Program-made: the position numbers and the translations under genes | The notes under the pieces: generated by a model | Databases searched by the model: none | The model's input: only the letters and a program-made list of their open reading frames with translations | What the model was told of the DNA's origin: nothing | NCBI RefSeq assembly: GCF_030929495.1 | Contig: NZ_JAVFWN010000005.1 | Location: 186,001 to 250,000, forward strand | DNA from: Nocardioides sp. LHD-245 | GTDB taxonomy: Bacteria > Actinomycetota > Actinomycetes > Propionibacteriales > Nocardioidaceae | Direction: 5' to 3' | DNA length: 64,000 nt | Shown: piece after piece, positions 42,345 to 51,843 of the stretch | Layout: each line of letters opens with the position of its first letter | How positions within the stretch are numbered: the first letter of the stretch is position 1

Positions 42345-43487
42345 TCACATCCGCTCGAAGATCGTGGCGTTGGCCTGGCCGCCGCCCTCGCACATGGTCT
42401 GGAGCCCGTAGCGGATGCCGTGGTCCCTCATGTGGTGGACCAGCGTGGTCGCGAGACGCGCTCCCGAGCCGCCCAACGGGTGACCGAGGGCGATCGCGCC
42501 ACCGACCGGATTGAGCGACTCGATGGGGGCTTCGTACGTCGCCTGCCAGGCGAGGGGTACGGAGGCGAACGCCTCGTTGACCTCGAACGCGCCGATGTCG
42601 GCCAGGCTGAGGCCCGACCTCGCCAGCGCCTTGGCGGTGGCGGGGATCGGGCCGGTGAGCATGATGTTCGGCTCGCTGCCGACGACCACGGCGGTGTGGA
42701 TCCTCGCGAGCGGCTTCCAGCCGCGTGCAGCCGCGATCTCCGAGGTGGTGATCAGCAGGGCCGCGGACCCGTCGCTGATCTGGGAGCTGTTGCCCGCACT
42801 GACGACGCCCTCGACGAGGAAGGGGGTACGCAGCCCAGCCAGCGTCTCGAGGGAGCAGTCCGCACGGACGCCCTCGTCGGCGGTCACCGCCCCGTCCGGG
42901 GTCTCGATGGCCGCGATCTGGCCGGCGAAAGACCCCGCGGCGACGGCGGCGGCGGCGCGCTGGTGCGACCTCTGCGCGTAGGCGTCGAGCACCGCCCGGT
43001 CCAGCGACCACTCCCGGGCGATCTGCTCGGCGCCCAGGCCCTGGTTGGGCATCCCGTCGCCGTACCGCTTCGTGTACAGCTCACCGAGCGGCGACTGGTC
43101 GCCCACCGCCGACCCCATGGGGATCCGCGACATCGACTCCACGCCACCGGCCACGACGACGTCATAGTGACCGGCCACCACTCCTGCCGCGGCGAAGTGG
43201 ATGGCCTGCTGGGATGAACCACATTGCCGGTCCACGGTCGTGCCCGGGACGGACTCGGGCCAACCGGCCGACAGGACGGCCGTGCGCGCGATGTCGAAGG
43301 TCTGCTCACCGATCTGGCTGACGCATCCCCAGATCACGTCGTCAACCTCCACGGGATCGAGGCCTGCGTCGGCCGCCAACGCGGACAGCACCTGCGCCGA
43401 CAGGTCGGCGGGATGGACCGCGGAGAGGACACCGGCTCGTCTGCCGACGGGGGAACGGACGGCCGCGACGACGACTGCGTCTCGCAT
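42345..43487 (-). CDS. Acetyl-CoA acetyltransferase/thiolase
   Basis: A 380-residue thiolase. The nucleophile is Cys89 in VDRQCGSSQQA, and His336 (GGAIALGHPLG) and Cys366 (TMCEGGGQ) complete the active site. It is expected to cleave a 3-oxoacyl-CoA, releasing acetyl- or propionyl-CoA. ATG 43487. It is the last gene of the minus-strand module 3 operon that begins at 51702. The PLG/NPVGG motifs fit degradative rather than biosynthetic thiolases, though the two are not cleanly separable by sequence. Confidence 0.93.
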   Translation of the reverse strand: MRDAVVVAAVRSPVGRRAGVLSAVHPADLSAQVLSALAADAGLDPVEVDDVIWGCVSQIGEQTFDIARTAVLSAGWPESVPGTTVDRQCGSSQQAIHFAAAGVVAGHYDVVVAGGVESMSRIPMGSAVGDQSPLGELYTKRYGDGMPNQGLGAEQIAREWSLDRAVLDAYAQRSHQRAAAAVAAGSFAGQIAAIETPDGAVTADEGVRADCSLETLAGLRTPFLVEGVVSAGNSSQISDGSAALLITTSEIAAARGWKPLARIHTAVVVGSEPNIMLTGPIPATAKALARSGLSLADIGAFEVNEAFASVPLAWQATYEAPIESLNPVGGAIALGHPLGGSGARLATTLVHHMRDHGIRYGLQTMCEGGGQANATIFERM

Positions 43488-43527
43488 GGGAACTCCTTCT
43501 CGAGGGGGGATCTGCGGATGGGTGGGC

Positions 43528-44469
43528 TCAGCCCTGGGTCAGCGGGAAGACCCACGGGCGCAGCGGCGAGCCCGTCGCTCCGCGCAGCCGCAGACAGGCC
43601 GCGAAGAACGCGAACTCGTGCACCTTCGCCTCCGCCAGCTCCTCGAGGTTGAGAGCCTCGATCAACGGCGCTCCAGCCTCGGCCAGCAGATAGGTGTGCA
43701 CGGGCGTGTAGTTGTCGTCGTCGTGGGCCGGGCCCTGCTCGACGCAGATCGTGTCGGCGCCGACGATCATGGCGCCCTTGTCCACGAGGTGCACCGCCGC
43801 CGCGCGGTTGATGCCCGGCGGGTTCCCGCCCCACGCCTCGTGGTCGGGCCAGGCTCGCATGCGCCCGGTCCGGATCAGGACGACATCGCCGGCCCTGATC
43901 TCGCTGCCCTGGGCGGCCAGGCACTCATCGATGTCCTCCGGCGTGATGCCGTAGTTGTCCGGGAGCATGTCGACCCCCCGCAGCGTCGCGAAGTCGAGCA
44001 GGACGCCGCGTGCGATGATCGGCGGCATCTGGTCGGCGCCGGACTTGTGCCAGTGCCGGCTGCCGAGGTGGTCGGCCTCGGTGAAGTTGTTGTAGATCCG
44101 GCCGTTGTAGCCGTAGTGGTTCAGGGTGTCGATGTGGGTGCCGGTGTGGGTGTACATCAGGATCGAGTCGCCCGAGTAGCCGACGTACTCGGTCAGCTCC
44201 TTGGAGATGCCCGGGAGCCCGTCGTTGACGGTGCCGTGCGGCGTGTGCGTCATCCAGATCTGGTACGCCGGGTCGCCCACCATCTGCCACGACGGCATCC
44301 CGATGAAGTAGTCCACCGAGAGGTCGAACATCCGGGTGGGGTCGATCCGGCTCATCACGGACGCACGCGACTCCGGCGTCATCAGGTTGAGCCGCCCGAT
44401 CTGGTCGTCGGGACCGAACGGGCTGGTCGCCACCTGGCGCCGCGCGCCGGATGCGGGGTTCTCGGACAT
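43528..44469 (-). CDS. Cyclase-family (kynurenine formamidase-like) metal hydrolase
   Basis: A 313-residue protein of the cyclase/KynB-like fold. The metal-binding HTGTHID is at 108-114, preceded by DGLPGISKEL, and GPAHDDDNYTPVHTYLL provides the second ligand region. The family hydrolyses amides, lactones or cyclic diketones using Mn or Zn. Longer than KynB (about 210), it resembles the uncharacterised 300-residue branch. ATG 44469 has AAGGAGAG upstream. In this operon it may open a lactone or ring; that is inference. Confidence 0.85.
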   Translation of the reverse strand: MSENPASGARRQVATSPFGPDDQIGRLNLMTPESRASVMSRIDPTRMFDLSVDYFIGMPSWQMVGDPAYQIWMTHTPHGTVNDGLPGISKELTEYVGYSGDSILMYTHTGTHIDTLNHYGYNGRIYNNFTEADHLGSRHWHKSGADQMPPIIARGVLLDFATLRGVDMLPDNYGITPEDIDECLAAQGSEIRAGDVVLIRTGRMRAWPDHEAWGGNPPGINRAAAVHLVDKGAMIVGADTICVEQGPAHDDDNYTPVHTYLLAEAGAPLIEALNLEELAEAKVHEFAFFAACLRLRGATGSPLRPWVFPLTQG

Positions 44470-44529
44470 GGTCTCTCCTTGGTCGCGGAGGCGGGATCGC
44501 TCCGGGTGGGTGATGATCGCGAGCTCGGC

Positions 44530-46143
44530 CTAGCGGCCGGGCTCGGCGGGGGCGACGAGATGGAAGGTGGTCAGGCGCTGGAAGGCATCGGCCGCTCGTA
44601 GCACGGTGGCCTCGCCGAGATGGCGGCCGACGAGCTGCATCGAGACCGGCATGCCGTTGCCGTCGTACCCGACGGGGAGCGCGCACGCCGGCAGCCCGAC
44701 CAGGTTCCACTGGGACATGAAGGACGCTCCCGACCAGCGGTCCATCATCGTCGGGTCCGTCTCGTCGAGCAGCCGCGCTCCGGTCGGCATCGTCGGCAGG
44801 GCGATCACGTCACAGTCGCCCAGCACTCGGGCGACCTGCGCCGCGAAGAGATCGCGGACCTTCATCGCCTGCACGTAGTCGGCCGCGCTGAACAGGGCCC
44901 CGCGAGCCAGCAGCCCGCGGTGATAGACGCCGTACGCCGACCACTGCGCCGCCAGCTCGTCGCGGTGGTAGGCGAGCGCCTCGCTCAACAGCACCACCTG
45001 GCAGGCGATCTTGGCGATGTCCGCATGCGGGAGCTCGATCTCGACGATCGAGGCACCGGCCTCCTGCAGCGTCGCGACGGCGGCGACGACACCCGCGCGG
45101 ACCGGCTCGGCGACATTGCCCTCGTCGAGGAAGTAGGCCGCCGGCCAGCCGATGCGCAGGCCGGCCACCGAGCCGTCCAGCGCGCCGGCGTAGTCGGCGG
45201 CCGGGTCGGCGCACGAGACACCGTCCGACGGATCGTGTCCTGCCATCGCCCCCAGCAGATGGGCGCAGTCGCGAGCCGAGCGCGCAATGGGGCCCACCGT
45301 GTCCAGGGACGGCGAGAGCGGGACGACGCCCGTGAGCGGAACCCGTCCGCGACTGACCTTGAGGCCCGTGACGCCGTTGAGCGCGGAGGGGTGCCGCACC
45401 GAGCCGGCGGTGTCGGTCGCGACGGAGCCGAGGACCATGCCGGTCGCCACGGCGATGGCCGATCCCGAACTGGATCCGCCGGCGTAGCGACGGGGATCCC
45501 AGGCGTTGCGCGGCATCGGGAAGCCCTTGCTCGGATCGTTGAGCCCGAGGGCGAACTCGTTCGTCGTCGTCTTCCCGGTGATGATCGCGCCCGCGTCCCG
45601 CAGGCGCGCGATCACCGTCGCGTCGGCGTCGCCGTCCCATCGGGGCGGAGCGACCAGGCTGTTCGCTGTGGTGGCGCCCTCCGCCGTCGCGACGATGTCC
45701 TTGACCGCGATCGGGATGCCCTGCAGCGGCCCCCGGTCGCGTCCCGCCACGAGGTCCCGATCTGCACTCTCCGCCGCGGCCATCGCCGCGTCCCGGAAGG
45801 TGCGGACGAAGGCACCCAGACCGGGGTCGAGACGGTCGACGCGGTCGAAGCAGGCGGCCACGAGGGACGTCGAGGTGACCGCACCCGAGCGCAGGTCGGC
45901 CGCGGTCTCCTCGATCGTGCGCCCCACCCGGGCGGACGGGGCAGCAGACCGGAGCGCGCCCGCGGAGAACGCCTTCGGCACCGACGTGTCGCGCGGCCGG
46001 CCGTCGACGGCGGTCCGGTGCATCTCGTCGGCCTGGGCGCGCAGCGTCGGGTAGTCGCGCGCCACCGAGGCGATCTCCGCCCGGTCCACGTCGAGTCCGA
46101 ACAGGTCCAACAGGACCCGGACCCGGTCCTCCGCCGATGTCAT
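44530..46143 (-). CDS. Amidase-signature hydrolase
   Basis: A 537-residue amidase-signature enzyme. Lys148 (IAVKDI), the cis-serine in GGSSSGS (222-228) and the nucleophile Ser248 (TDTAGSVRHP) form the Ser-Ser-Lys triad. An extra 80-residue N-terminal segment precedes the core. It could hydrolyse an amide, ester or acyl-CoA-derived amide. ATG 46143 lies 10 bp from the acyl-CoA dehydrogenase stop. The presence of an amidase in a CoA-thioester operon is unusual and may point to an amide-containing substrate or promiscuous ester cleavage. Confidence 0.9.
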   Translation of the reverse strand: MTSAEDRVRVLLDLFGLDVDRAEIASVARDYPTLRAQADEMHRTAVDGRPRDTSVPKAFSAGALRSAAPSARVGRTIEETAADLRSGAVTSTSLVAACFDRVDRLDPGLGAFVRTFRDAAMAAAESADRDLVAGRDRGPLQGIPIAVKDIVATAEGATTANSLVAPPRWDGDADATVIARLRDAGAIITGKTTTNEFALGLNDPSKGFPMPRNAWDPRRYAGGSSSGSAIAVATGMVLGSVATDTAGSVRHPSALNGVTGLKVSRGRVPLTGVVPLSPSLDTVGPIARSARDCAHLLGAMAGHDPSDGVSCADPAADYAGALDGSVAGLRIGWPAAYFLDEGNVAEPVRAGVVAAVATLQEAGASIVEIELPHADIAKIACQVVLLSEALAYHRDELAAQWSAYGVYHRGLLARGALFSAADYVQAMKVRDLFAAQVARVLGDCDVIALPTMPTGARLLDETDPTMMDRWSGASFMSQWNLVGLPACALPVGYDGNGMPVSMQLVGRHLGEATVLRAADAFQRLTTFHLVAPAEPGR

Positions 46144-46153
46144 GTCGCCGGCC

Positions 46154-47338
46154 TCAGCGGTCCATCAGGCCCGCGTAGCGCCCGCGCAGCAGGTCCCGGC
46201 TGACGATCATCTTCTGGGTCTCGGTGGTGCCCTCCCCGATGCGCCGGATCCGCAGCTCGCGGTACCACCGCTCGAGGGGGAGATCCTTGGTCACGCCGTA
46301 GCCGCCGTGGATCTGGATCGCCCGGTCGACGACCCGGCCGGACGCCTCCGTGGCGACGATCTTCGCCAGCGCCACCTCCGTCCGGAACGGCTCCCCGCTG
46401 TCGGCGCGCTCGGCGGCGTCGAGCGTTACCAGCGCGGCCGAGCGGATGTCGATCTCGTTCTCGACCAACATCCACTGGATGCCCTCGTGGTCGGCGAGCT
46501 TCTGCCCGAAGACCGAGCGGATGCCGGCGTACTCGATCGCGAGGCGGTGCGCGGCCATCGCGACACCGATGCACCCCGCCGCGTAGGGGATCCGGTTCTT
46601 GGTGAGCCGCTCGCTCGCCATCGCGAAGCCCTGGCCCACCTCACCGAGGACCGCGCTGCCGGGGACCCGGACGTCCTCGAACACCAGCTCCGTCGGGTAG
46701 TGGCCGGATCGCAGGGTGTGGATCACCCGTCGCACGGTGAATCCCGGCGTGTCCGCGTCGACGATGAAGCAGGTGATCCCCTCGCGTCCGGACTCCCGGT
46801 CGCCCGTGCGCGCGAAGACCAGGCCGAAGTCGGCGGAGTCGGCGCCGCTGATGAACACCTTGGTGCCGTTGATGATCCAGTCGTCGCCGTCCTGCTTGGC
46901 GCGGGTCTGGATCGACCGGGCCGGGTCGCTGCCGCCGGCGGGTTCGGTGAGCGCGAAGAACGAGCTCTTCTCCCCCCGCAGCACCGGATGGAGATAGCGC
47001 TCCTTCTGCTCATCGGTCGCCTCGTACAGCTGAGCCATGTCGGGCTGCCCGAAGGCGCCGTAGCAGGCCGAGTACAGCCCGGCGCGGTGCTGTGACATCT
47101 CCATCGCGAGCAGGGTCCGCGTCACCGTGTCGAGCCCGGGGCCGCCGAACTCCTCCGGCGCATCCAGGTTGTAGAGGCCCATCTGCTTCGTCTTGACGCG
47201 GAGCCCGTCGAGGACCGAGGGCCTCAGCTCGCTCTCGTCCGGGTCGAGCTCGAGCTCCAGCGGGATGATCTCGTTGCGGACGAAGCTCCGGACGTTGTGG
47301 ATCAGCGCGCGCTGGACGTCGTTGAAGGCGAATCCCAT
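46154..47338 (-). CDS. Acyl-CoA dehydrogenase
   Basis: A 394-residue FAD enzyme with YNLDAPEEFGGPGLDT, ALTEPAGGSDPARSIQTRA, TKVFISGADSADFGLVFAR and RSVFGQKLADHEGIQWML. The catalytic glutamate is present in RIRRIGEGTTETQKM. Short- or branched-chain acyl-CoA is the likely substrate. ATG 47338, 17 bp after the small protein's stop. It is the only dehydrogenase in this operon with a standard EGT loop. Confidence 0.92.
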   Translation of the reverse strand: MGFAFNDVQRALIHNVRSFVRNEIIPLELELDPDESELRPSVLDGLRVKTKQMGLYNLDAPEEFGGPGLDTVTRTLLAMEMSQHRAGLYSACYGAFGQPDMAQLYEATDEQKERYLHPVLRGEKSSFFALTEPAGGSDPARSIQTRAKQDGDDWIINGTKVFISGADSADFGLVFARTGDRESGREGITCFIVDADTPGFTVRRVIHTLRSGHYPTELVFEDVRVPGSAVLGEVGQGFAMASERLTKNRIPYAAGCIGVAMAAHRLAIEYAGIRSVFGQKLADHEGIQWMLVENEIDIRSAALVTLDAAERADSGEPFRTEVALAKIVATEASGRVVDRAIQIHGGYGVTKDLPLERWYRELRIRRIGEGTTETQKMIVSRDLLRGRYAGLMDR

Positions 47339-47355
47339 GGTCTGTGCTCCAGTCT

Positions 47356-47685
47356 CTAGTTCTGCCGGATGCGTCCGGTCGGGAGGTTCTCGGTGCCGGC
47401 GAGGTTGGGCGGCGGCTCCCCGGTGTCGTTGACGAACACCTGGACGACCTCACGGAAGCGGGAGAGGTAGGCGTTCGTGCGCTCGTACCTGAAGGAGAGG
47501 CCGGGCCCGCGATCGAGCCAGCCCTGCAGCGCCCCGCGCAGGCCGAAGGGGCTGTGCCCACCGGCGTAGTCGATGCCGATCACCCCGGAGGCGTCGGCGA
47601 CCTCGAAGACACCGACCGTGGCCGGTACCTCCGCCAGCGTCTCCGCGGTGAGCGGAGACCACGCCTTGGTCATCGAGACGCTCAT
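47356..47685 (-). CDS. Small conserved protein with GIY-YIG-like core
   Basis: A 109-residue protein that is not confidently assigned. The core [31 protein letters not shown] loosely follows the GVYxLxDxxGxxxYxG...LRxRL pattern of the GIY-YIG fold, but the nuclease Arg and Glu are not evident, so nuclease activity is not suggested. [22 protein letters not shown] forms the second half. ATG 47685 overlaps the AtuA-like stop (ATGA); an internal ATG four codons later is an alternative. The tight coupling suggests it is an accessory subunit of the AtuA-like protein. Confidence 0.65.
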   Translation of the reverse strand: MSVSMTKAWSPLTAETLAEVPATVGVFEVADASGVIGIDYAGGHSPFGLRGALQGWLDRGPGLSFRYERTNAYLSRFREVVQVFVNDTGEPPPNLAGTENLPTGRIRQN

Positions 47686-49508
47686 CGGGCGGGCACCGCC
47701 GTCCGGGAGGAGTCGGCGGCCGCCGGCGTACCGAGGTCGGCCAGCAGCGTCCGGGGAACATCCACATGTCGCGAGCGCACGTACTCACCTAGTCCTTTGG
47801 CTTGGGGATCGGGTCGGGTCGTCGCGGCGACGCCGTCGCCGAGAAGTCCGTGGACGACGAAGTTCAGCGCTCGCAGGCGCGGGAGCTCGTAGCGATCGAC
47901 GGTCAGGTCGGACGCCTCGACCAGCAGGAGGCGCAGCCGGTCGACGTCGAGGTAGTCGCGCAGCCAGGCGAACGCGTCGTCGGAGCGGGCCCAGAGGCCG
48001 ATGTTGGCGTCGCCGCCCTTGTCGCCCGAGCGGGCGCCGACGAGTCGACCGAGTGGTACCGAGACGGTCTCGCCGACGATCCGATGACCGAGGGAGGACG
48101 CCGGCGACGCGGCAGGATAGCCGGGATACGGCGCCACCGGCGGGACCGGCGCCGGCAGCCGGCGCCCGTCGGCGAAGACCACCTCCGGAGCGAGCTCGGC
48201 GGTCGGGACCAGCGCCGGCCAGTAGACGCCGTAGGCGCTCGCCCGGCGCTCGGCACGCTCGACCCACATCCCGGGGTAGCCGCCCATCCCGATGTCGCCG
48301 ATGGCGTCGAAGAACCGCCGGCCGACCCTGCTCTCGTCCGGGTCCTTGACGGTGACCCGGAGCCGCGACTCCGCGGCGGCACTCGCCGACGGGTCGGGGA
48401 CGTCGGTGCGGAGCAGCCTGACGTCGGCCTCGGCGAAGGTGTCGAGGCCGCCGAGCGCGTCGTCGAGCGCGCGCACGGTGTGGTCGGCCTTGACCTCGAT
48501 GTCGAGCCCGGTGAGGACGAAGGTCGCGCTGTTGCGGAACCCGCCGGCGTAGTTCACGCACACCTTCGCGGTGTCCGGTGCCGGGCGTCCGCGGACGCCG
48601 CTGATCCGGACCCGGTCCGCCGCCTCCTGGCTCAGCTCGATCGTGTCGAAGCGCGCGACCACGTCGGGATTGAGGTAGTCGGGCGTCGCGGTCTCGTAGA
48701 GGACCTGGGCCGTCACCGTCTCGACGGTCACGGCACCGCCCGTGCCGGGGTGCTTGGTGATCACCGCGGAGCCGTCCGGTGCGATCTCGGCGATCGGGTA
48801 GCCCGGCCGGCTGCCGCCCGGGAGCTCGGTGAAGAACGAGTAGTTCCCCCCGGTGGCCTGCGGCCCGCACTCGATGACGTGGCCGGCGACGACCGCGCCG
48901 GCGAGCGCATCCCAGTCGTCGAGCCGCCAGTCGAAGGCCCACGCGGCGGGGCCGACGACGAGGGAGGCGTCCGTGACCCGGGGACAGACCACGATGTCGG
49001 CGCCGCCCCGGAGCGCTTCGGCGATGCCCCAGCCACCGAGATAGGCGTTGGCCGTGACCGGCGCGACGCCTGCCTCGTGCAGGGTGCGCCCGGTGCCGAG
49101 GTGCGCGAGGGGGTGCCCGGCGGCCTGCAGCGAGGGCAGGCGGTCGAGGAGATCGTCGCCCTCGACGTGGGCGATCCTCGGCTGCAGGCCCAGCCGGGCG
49201 GCCAGCAGCTCGATCTCACGGGCCAGGCCGCCCGGGTTGAGGCCGCCCGCGTTGCTGACGATCCGGATCCCCCGGTCGAGGCAGGTGCCCAGCACCTCCT
49301 CGACCTGCGTGAGGAACGTCGTGGCGTAGCCCGCGTCCGGGTTGCGCTGACGGCTCTTCCAGAGGATGAGCATCGTCAGCTCGGCCAGATAGTCGCCCGT
49401 CAGGACGTCGATCGGGCCGCCCTCGACCATCTCGCGGGCAGCGGAGAGCCGGTCTCCGTAGAAGCCGGAGCAGTTCCCGATCCTCAGGACCTGGCGTGAC
49501 GTGGTCAT
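47682..49508 (-). CDS. AtuA-family protein (acyclic terpene utilisation, DUF1446)
   Basis: A 608-residue protein. [38 protein letters not shown], broken into its conserved parts [16 protein letters not shown] and SNAGGLNP, identifies the AtuA family. The C-terminal about 110 residues ([25 protein letters not shown]) are the AtuA C-terminal domain often found as a separate chain. The biochemical role of AtuA is not established, although it is linked to citronellol/geraniol degradation in Pseudomonas. ATG 49508 is chosen over GTG 49523 because AAAGGGTGAG precedes it. No geranyl-CoA carboxylase genes are present, so the full Atu pathway is not implied. Confidence 0.88.
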   Translation of the reverse strand: MTTSRQVLRIGNCSGFYGDRLSAAREMVEGGPIDVLTGDYLAELTMLILWKSRQRNPDAGYATTFLTQVEEVLGTCLDRGIRIVSNAGGLNPGGLAREIELLAARLGLQPRIAHVEGDDLLDRLPSLQAAGHPLAHLGTGRTLHEAGVAPVTANAYLGGWGIAEALRGGADIVVCPRVTDASLVVGPAAWAFDWRLDDWDALAGAVVAGHVIECGPQATGGNYSFFTELPGGSRPGYPIAEIAPDGSAVITKHPGTGGAVTVETVTAQVLYETATPDYLNPDVVARFDTIELSQEAADRVRISGVRGRPAPDTAKVCVNYAGGFRNSATFVLTGLDIEVKADHTVRALDDALGGLDTFAEADVRLLRTDVPDPSASAAAESRLRVTVKDPDESRVGRRFFDAIGDIGMGGYPGMWVERAERRASAYGVYWPALVPTAELAPEVVFADGRRLPAPVPPVAPYPGYPAASPASSLGHRIVGETVSVPLGRLVGARSGDKGGDANIGLWARSDDAFAWLRDYLDVDRLRLLLVEASDLTVDRYELPRLRALNFVVHGLLGDGVAATTRPDPQAKGLGEYVRSRHVDVPRTLLADLGTPAAADSSRTAVPAR

Positions 49509-49532
49509 CTCACCCTTTCTCACAGGTGGTGT

Positions 49533-49997
49533 TCACAGCGGAAGCGCGACGGTCGCCGAGGCGATCGCGCACACGGCGTCGTCGGACTCCCGGATCTCCT
49601 TCAGGTCCAGGTGGACCAGGCCGAGGCCGTCGTCGGAGCGTTCGGTGCCGACGACCTCGCCGCCACAGGTCAGGACGTCGCCGGGAACGGCGAACCGGCG
49701 CACCGACACCGCCAGCCGGCGCAGCCGCCCGGCGGATCCGATCCAGCCCGTGCACAGGCTGGTGAGGAAGGCGCCGTGCAGATGGGACTGGACGAGGACG
49801 TCGGGGTAGCCCTCGGCTGCCGCGTAGTCCGGGTCGAAGTGGATGCGGTGGCTGTTCCAGGTCACCGCGCTGTAGCGATAGACCTGCAGCCTCGTCGGCA
49901 CCCGTCGCAGCTCGGGCAGTCGATCACCGAGCTGGACGTCCCCGAAGCGGAGGTGGCGCTCGACGGCGGAGGTGACGGCGGAGGTGCGGTGGCTCAT
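49533..49997 (-). CDS. MaoC-like hot-dog dehydratase
   Basis: A 154-residue hot-dog domain with YSAVTWNSHRIHFDPDYAAAEGYPDVLVQSHLHGAF, given here by its key residues: the catalytic Asp/His motif HRIHFD and the EGYPDVLV turn. Closely parallels the protein at 24118-24528 and is paired with a MaoC_dehydrat_N partner in the same order. ATG 49997 overlaps the partner's stop by 4 bp. Expected role: enoyl-CoA hydration. Confidence 0.87.
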   Translation of the reverse strand: MSHRTSAVTSAVERHLRFGDVQLGDRLPELRRVPTRLQVYRYSAVTWNSHRIHFDPDYAAAEGYPDVLVQSHLHGAFLTSLCTGWIGSAGRLRRLAVSVRRFAVPGDVLTCGGEVVGTERSDDGLGLVHLDLKEIRESDDAVCAIASATVALPL

Positions 49998-50494
49998 CGC
50001 AGGAGCAGCTTTCGGGTCGTGGTCACCAGGAGGCGACCGGCGGCGTCGGTGAACTCGTGGCGGTAGCTGACGACGATGACCGGTCCCGAGCGACCGGCGC
50101 GCAGCTCGACGTCGGTCATGGTCGACCGCTCCTCGACGGTGGTACCGGCGGTGATCGGCCGGTGGAACTCCATGTCCTCACCGCCGCCCATGACCCGGAC
50201 GCCGTCGGGTGCCAGATCCTCGAGCGCGGCTGCCGGCGTCCCGTCCTCGCGCAGGTCCTCGGTCGGCGGACCCTCGTCCCAGACCGACACCGCGGTCACG
50301 AGATTGGCGGGCGCGACGACGTCGGCGTACCCCTGCCGACGGGCGTAGGCGGTGTCGTAGTGGATCGGGTCGGTCTCGCCGATCGCCCGCGCGTAGCGAC
50401 GGATCAGGACCCCGGTGACCTCCCCGAGCTGGTGGGTCCGCTGGGTGCCGATCCGGGTGTGGATGGACTCGAACAGCGTCTGGTCGACGGCCAT
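49994..50494 (-). CDS. MaoC N-terminal/FAS1-like hot-dog dehydratase subunit
   Basis: A 166-residue hot-dog protein with IRRYARAIGETDPIHYD, NLVTAVSVWDEGPP and GGGEDMEFHRPITAGTT. It is a full MaoC_dehydrat_N-type domain and retains a DPIHYD motif, so it may contribute to binding. It pairs with 49533-49997. ATG 50494 lies 15 bp after the CoA-transferase stop. It is the module 3 counterpart of 24525-25010. Confidence 0.85.
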   Translation of the reverse strand: MAVDQTLFESIHTRIGTQRTHQLGEVTGVLIRRYARAIGETDPIHYDTAYARRQGYADVVAPANLVTAVSVWDEGPPTEDLREDGTPAAALEDLAPDGVRVMGGGEDMEFHRPITAGTTVEERSTMTDVELRAGRSGPVIVVSYRHEFTDAAGRLLVTTTRKLLLR

Positions 50495-50508
50495 GTCTCT
50501 TGTCTCTC

Positions 50509-51702
50509 CTAGATCACGTTCTCGTCCTGGAGCCGGCGCAGCTGCTCCGGCGTCAGGTCCAGGCGCTCGGCGAGCACCTGGTCGGTGTCGGCCCCGAGCG
50601 CGGGTGCGCCCCGGGAGGCCACCGGTGCGGAGTCGGTCAGGTTCAACGGGCTGCCGAAGACGTAGCCGGGCCGTCCGTCCGCGGTCGTGACGGGACGGAT
50701 CATCGAGTCCTCGCCGACCATCGGGCCGGCCAGCACGTCGGCGAGGGAGAGCACCGGCGCACAGGGCACGCCCGCGGCCTGGAGATCGGCGACGATCAGG
50801 TCGCGGGACCGGCCCGCGGTCCACCCGCCGACGATCTCGTCCAGCTTCTCCATCTGCGCGACCCGGCCCGGCGGGCTCGCGAGCTCTGGTGCCGCGGCCA
50901 GGTCGTCCCGCTCCATCAGTCGGCACAGCGTCTGCCAGTGGGTGTCGGTCATGCACAGGATCGCGACCCAGCCGTCGGCGGCGGGATAGACGTTGTACGG
51001 GCTCACCGCCATGCCTCCGTGACGGTTGCCGGTCCGTTCCGGGAGGGCGCCGTCGTTGTCCAGGTGGCCGGCGATGCTGGACGTGAGCGAGGGGATGACC
51101 GCGTCCTGCATCGCGACCTCGACGTGCTGGCCGCGCCCGGTCACGGTGCGTTGGAAGAGGGCGGCGAGGATCGCGCCGAACAGGTGCGTGCCGCCGAAGA
51201 AGTCCGCGACGGCCGGACCCGCCTTGGTGGGGGGCAGCTCAGGCTGTCCGGTGGTGGCCATCACCCCGGACACGGCCTGGATCGTCAGGTCCATGGCCCG
51301 CTGCTCGGCCTGCGGCGTGTGGGCGCCGTACCCCCGTCCCGAGGCCAGGATGATCCGGCTGTTGGCCTCGGCCAGGGTGTCGTAACCCAGCCCCAGGCGC
51401 TGGAGCGCTCCGGGACTGAAGTTCTCGACGACGACGTCGGCCTGCGCGACCAGCTCCAGGAGGAGCGCCCGGCCGCGGGGGTCCTTGAGGTTGAGCCGCA
51501 GGCTCTTCTTGCCCCCGTTGAGCAGGCCGAAGGCCGCCGTCTCCTGATCGCCCGCGAGCCGCCAGCGCACGGGCTCGCCGCCGAAGGGCTCGACCTTGAT
51601 GATCTCGGCGCCGAGCTGGGCCAGCAGCAGCGTGCAGTAGGGGCCGTTGTAGACCTGGCTGAGGTCCAGGACGGTCACGCCGTCCAGCGCCCGACTCGTC
51701 AT
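50509..51702 (-). CDS. Class III (CaiB/BaiF) CoA-transferase
   Basis: A 397-residue CoA-transferase. The start TVLDLSQVYNGPYCTLLLAQLGAEIIKVE is diagnostic, KKSLRLNLKDPRGRALLLELV follows, and the catalytic aspartate that forms the acyl anhydride is Asp138 in QRAMDLTIQAVSG. It moves CoA from a donor thioester to the pathway acid. ATG 51702 follows GGAAGGGAG. First gene of the nine-gene minus-strand operon that ends with the thiolase, and it lies just downstream of a module 3 operator. Confidence 0.93.
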   Translation of the reverse strand: MTSRALDGVTVLDLSQVYNGPYCTLLLAQLGAEIIKVEPFGGEPVRWRLAGDQETAAFGLLNGGKKSLRLNLKDPRGRALLLELVAQADVVVENFSPGALQRLGLGYDTLAEANSRIILASGRGYGAHTPQAEQRAMDLTIQAVSGVMATTGQPELPPTKAGPAVADFFGGTHLFGAILAALFQRTVTGRGQHVEVAMQDAVIPSLTSSIAGHLDNDGALPERTGNRHGGMAVSPYNVYPAADGWVAILCMTDTHWQTLCRLMERDDLAAAPELASPPGRVAQMEKLDEIVGGWTAGRSRDLIVADLQAAGVPCAPVLSLADVLAGPMVGEDSMIRPVTTADGRPGYVFGSPLNLTDSAPVASRGAPALGADTDQVLAERLDLTPEQLRRLQDENVI

Positions 51703-51747
51703 CTGGTGCTCCCTTCCGCGGGTCGGCGCGATCGGCCGACCGAGAAA

Positions 51748-51770
51748 AACATACTACTGCGTAGGTCGTT
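51748..51770 (-). promoter_or_regulatory. Module 3 TetR operator/promoter before the CoA-transferase operon
   Basis: AACATACTAC-TGC-GTAGGTCGTT on the plus strand; core CTAC-TGC-GTAG at 51754-51764. On the minus strand it contains TAGTAT (51751-51756), a plausible -10, with TTGCAA 15 bp upstream. The start codon lies about 50 bp downstream with its own ribosome site. Confidence 0.6.
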
Positions 51771-51815
51771 CTTGCAACGGTCTCTTCGCGCCCCCTCCAG
51801 CATCGCGCGCCGAGA

Positions 51816-51843
51816 GCGGGCGCGCCGCGACTCACGCGCCCGC
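51816..51843 (-). terminator. Hairpin spanning the SnoaL-like stop codon
   Basis: GCGGGCGCG (51816-51824) and CGCGCCCGC (51835-51843) are perfect complements around a 10-nt loop that holds the stop codon. It could end transcription of the minus-strand SnoaL-like gene before the CoA-transferase promoter. Confidence 0.4.
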
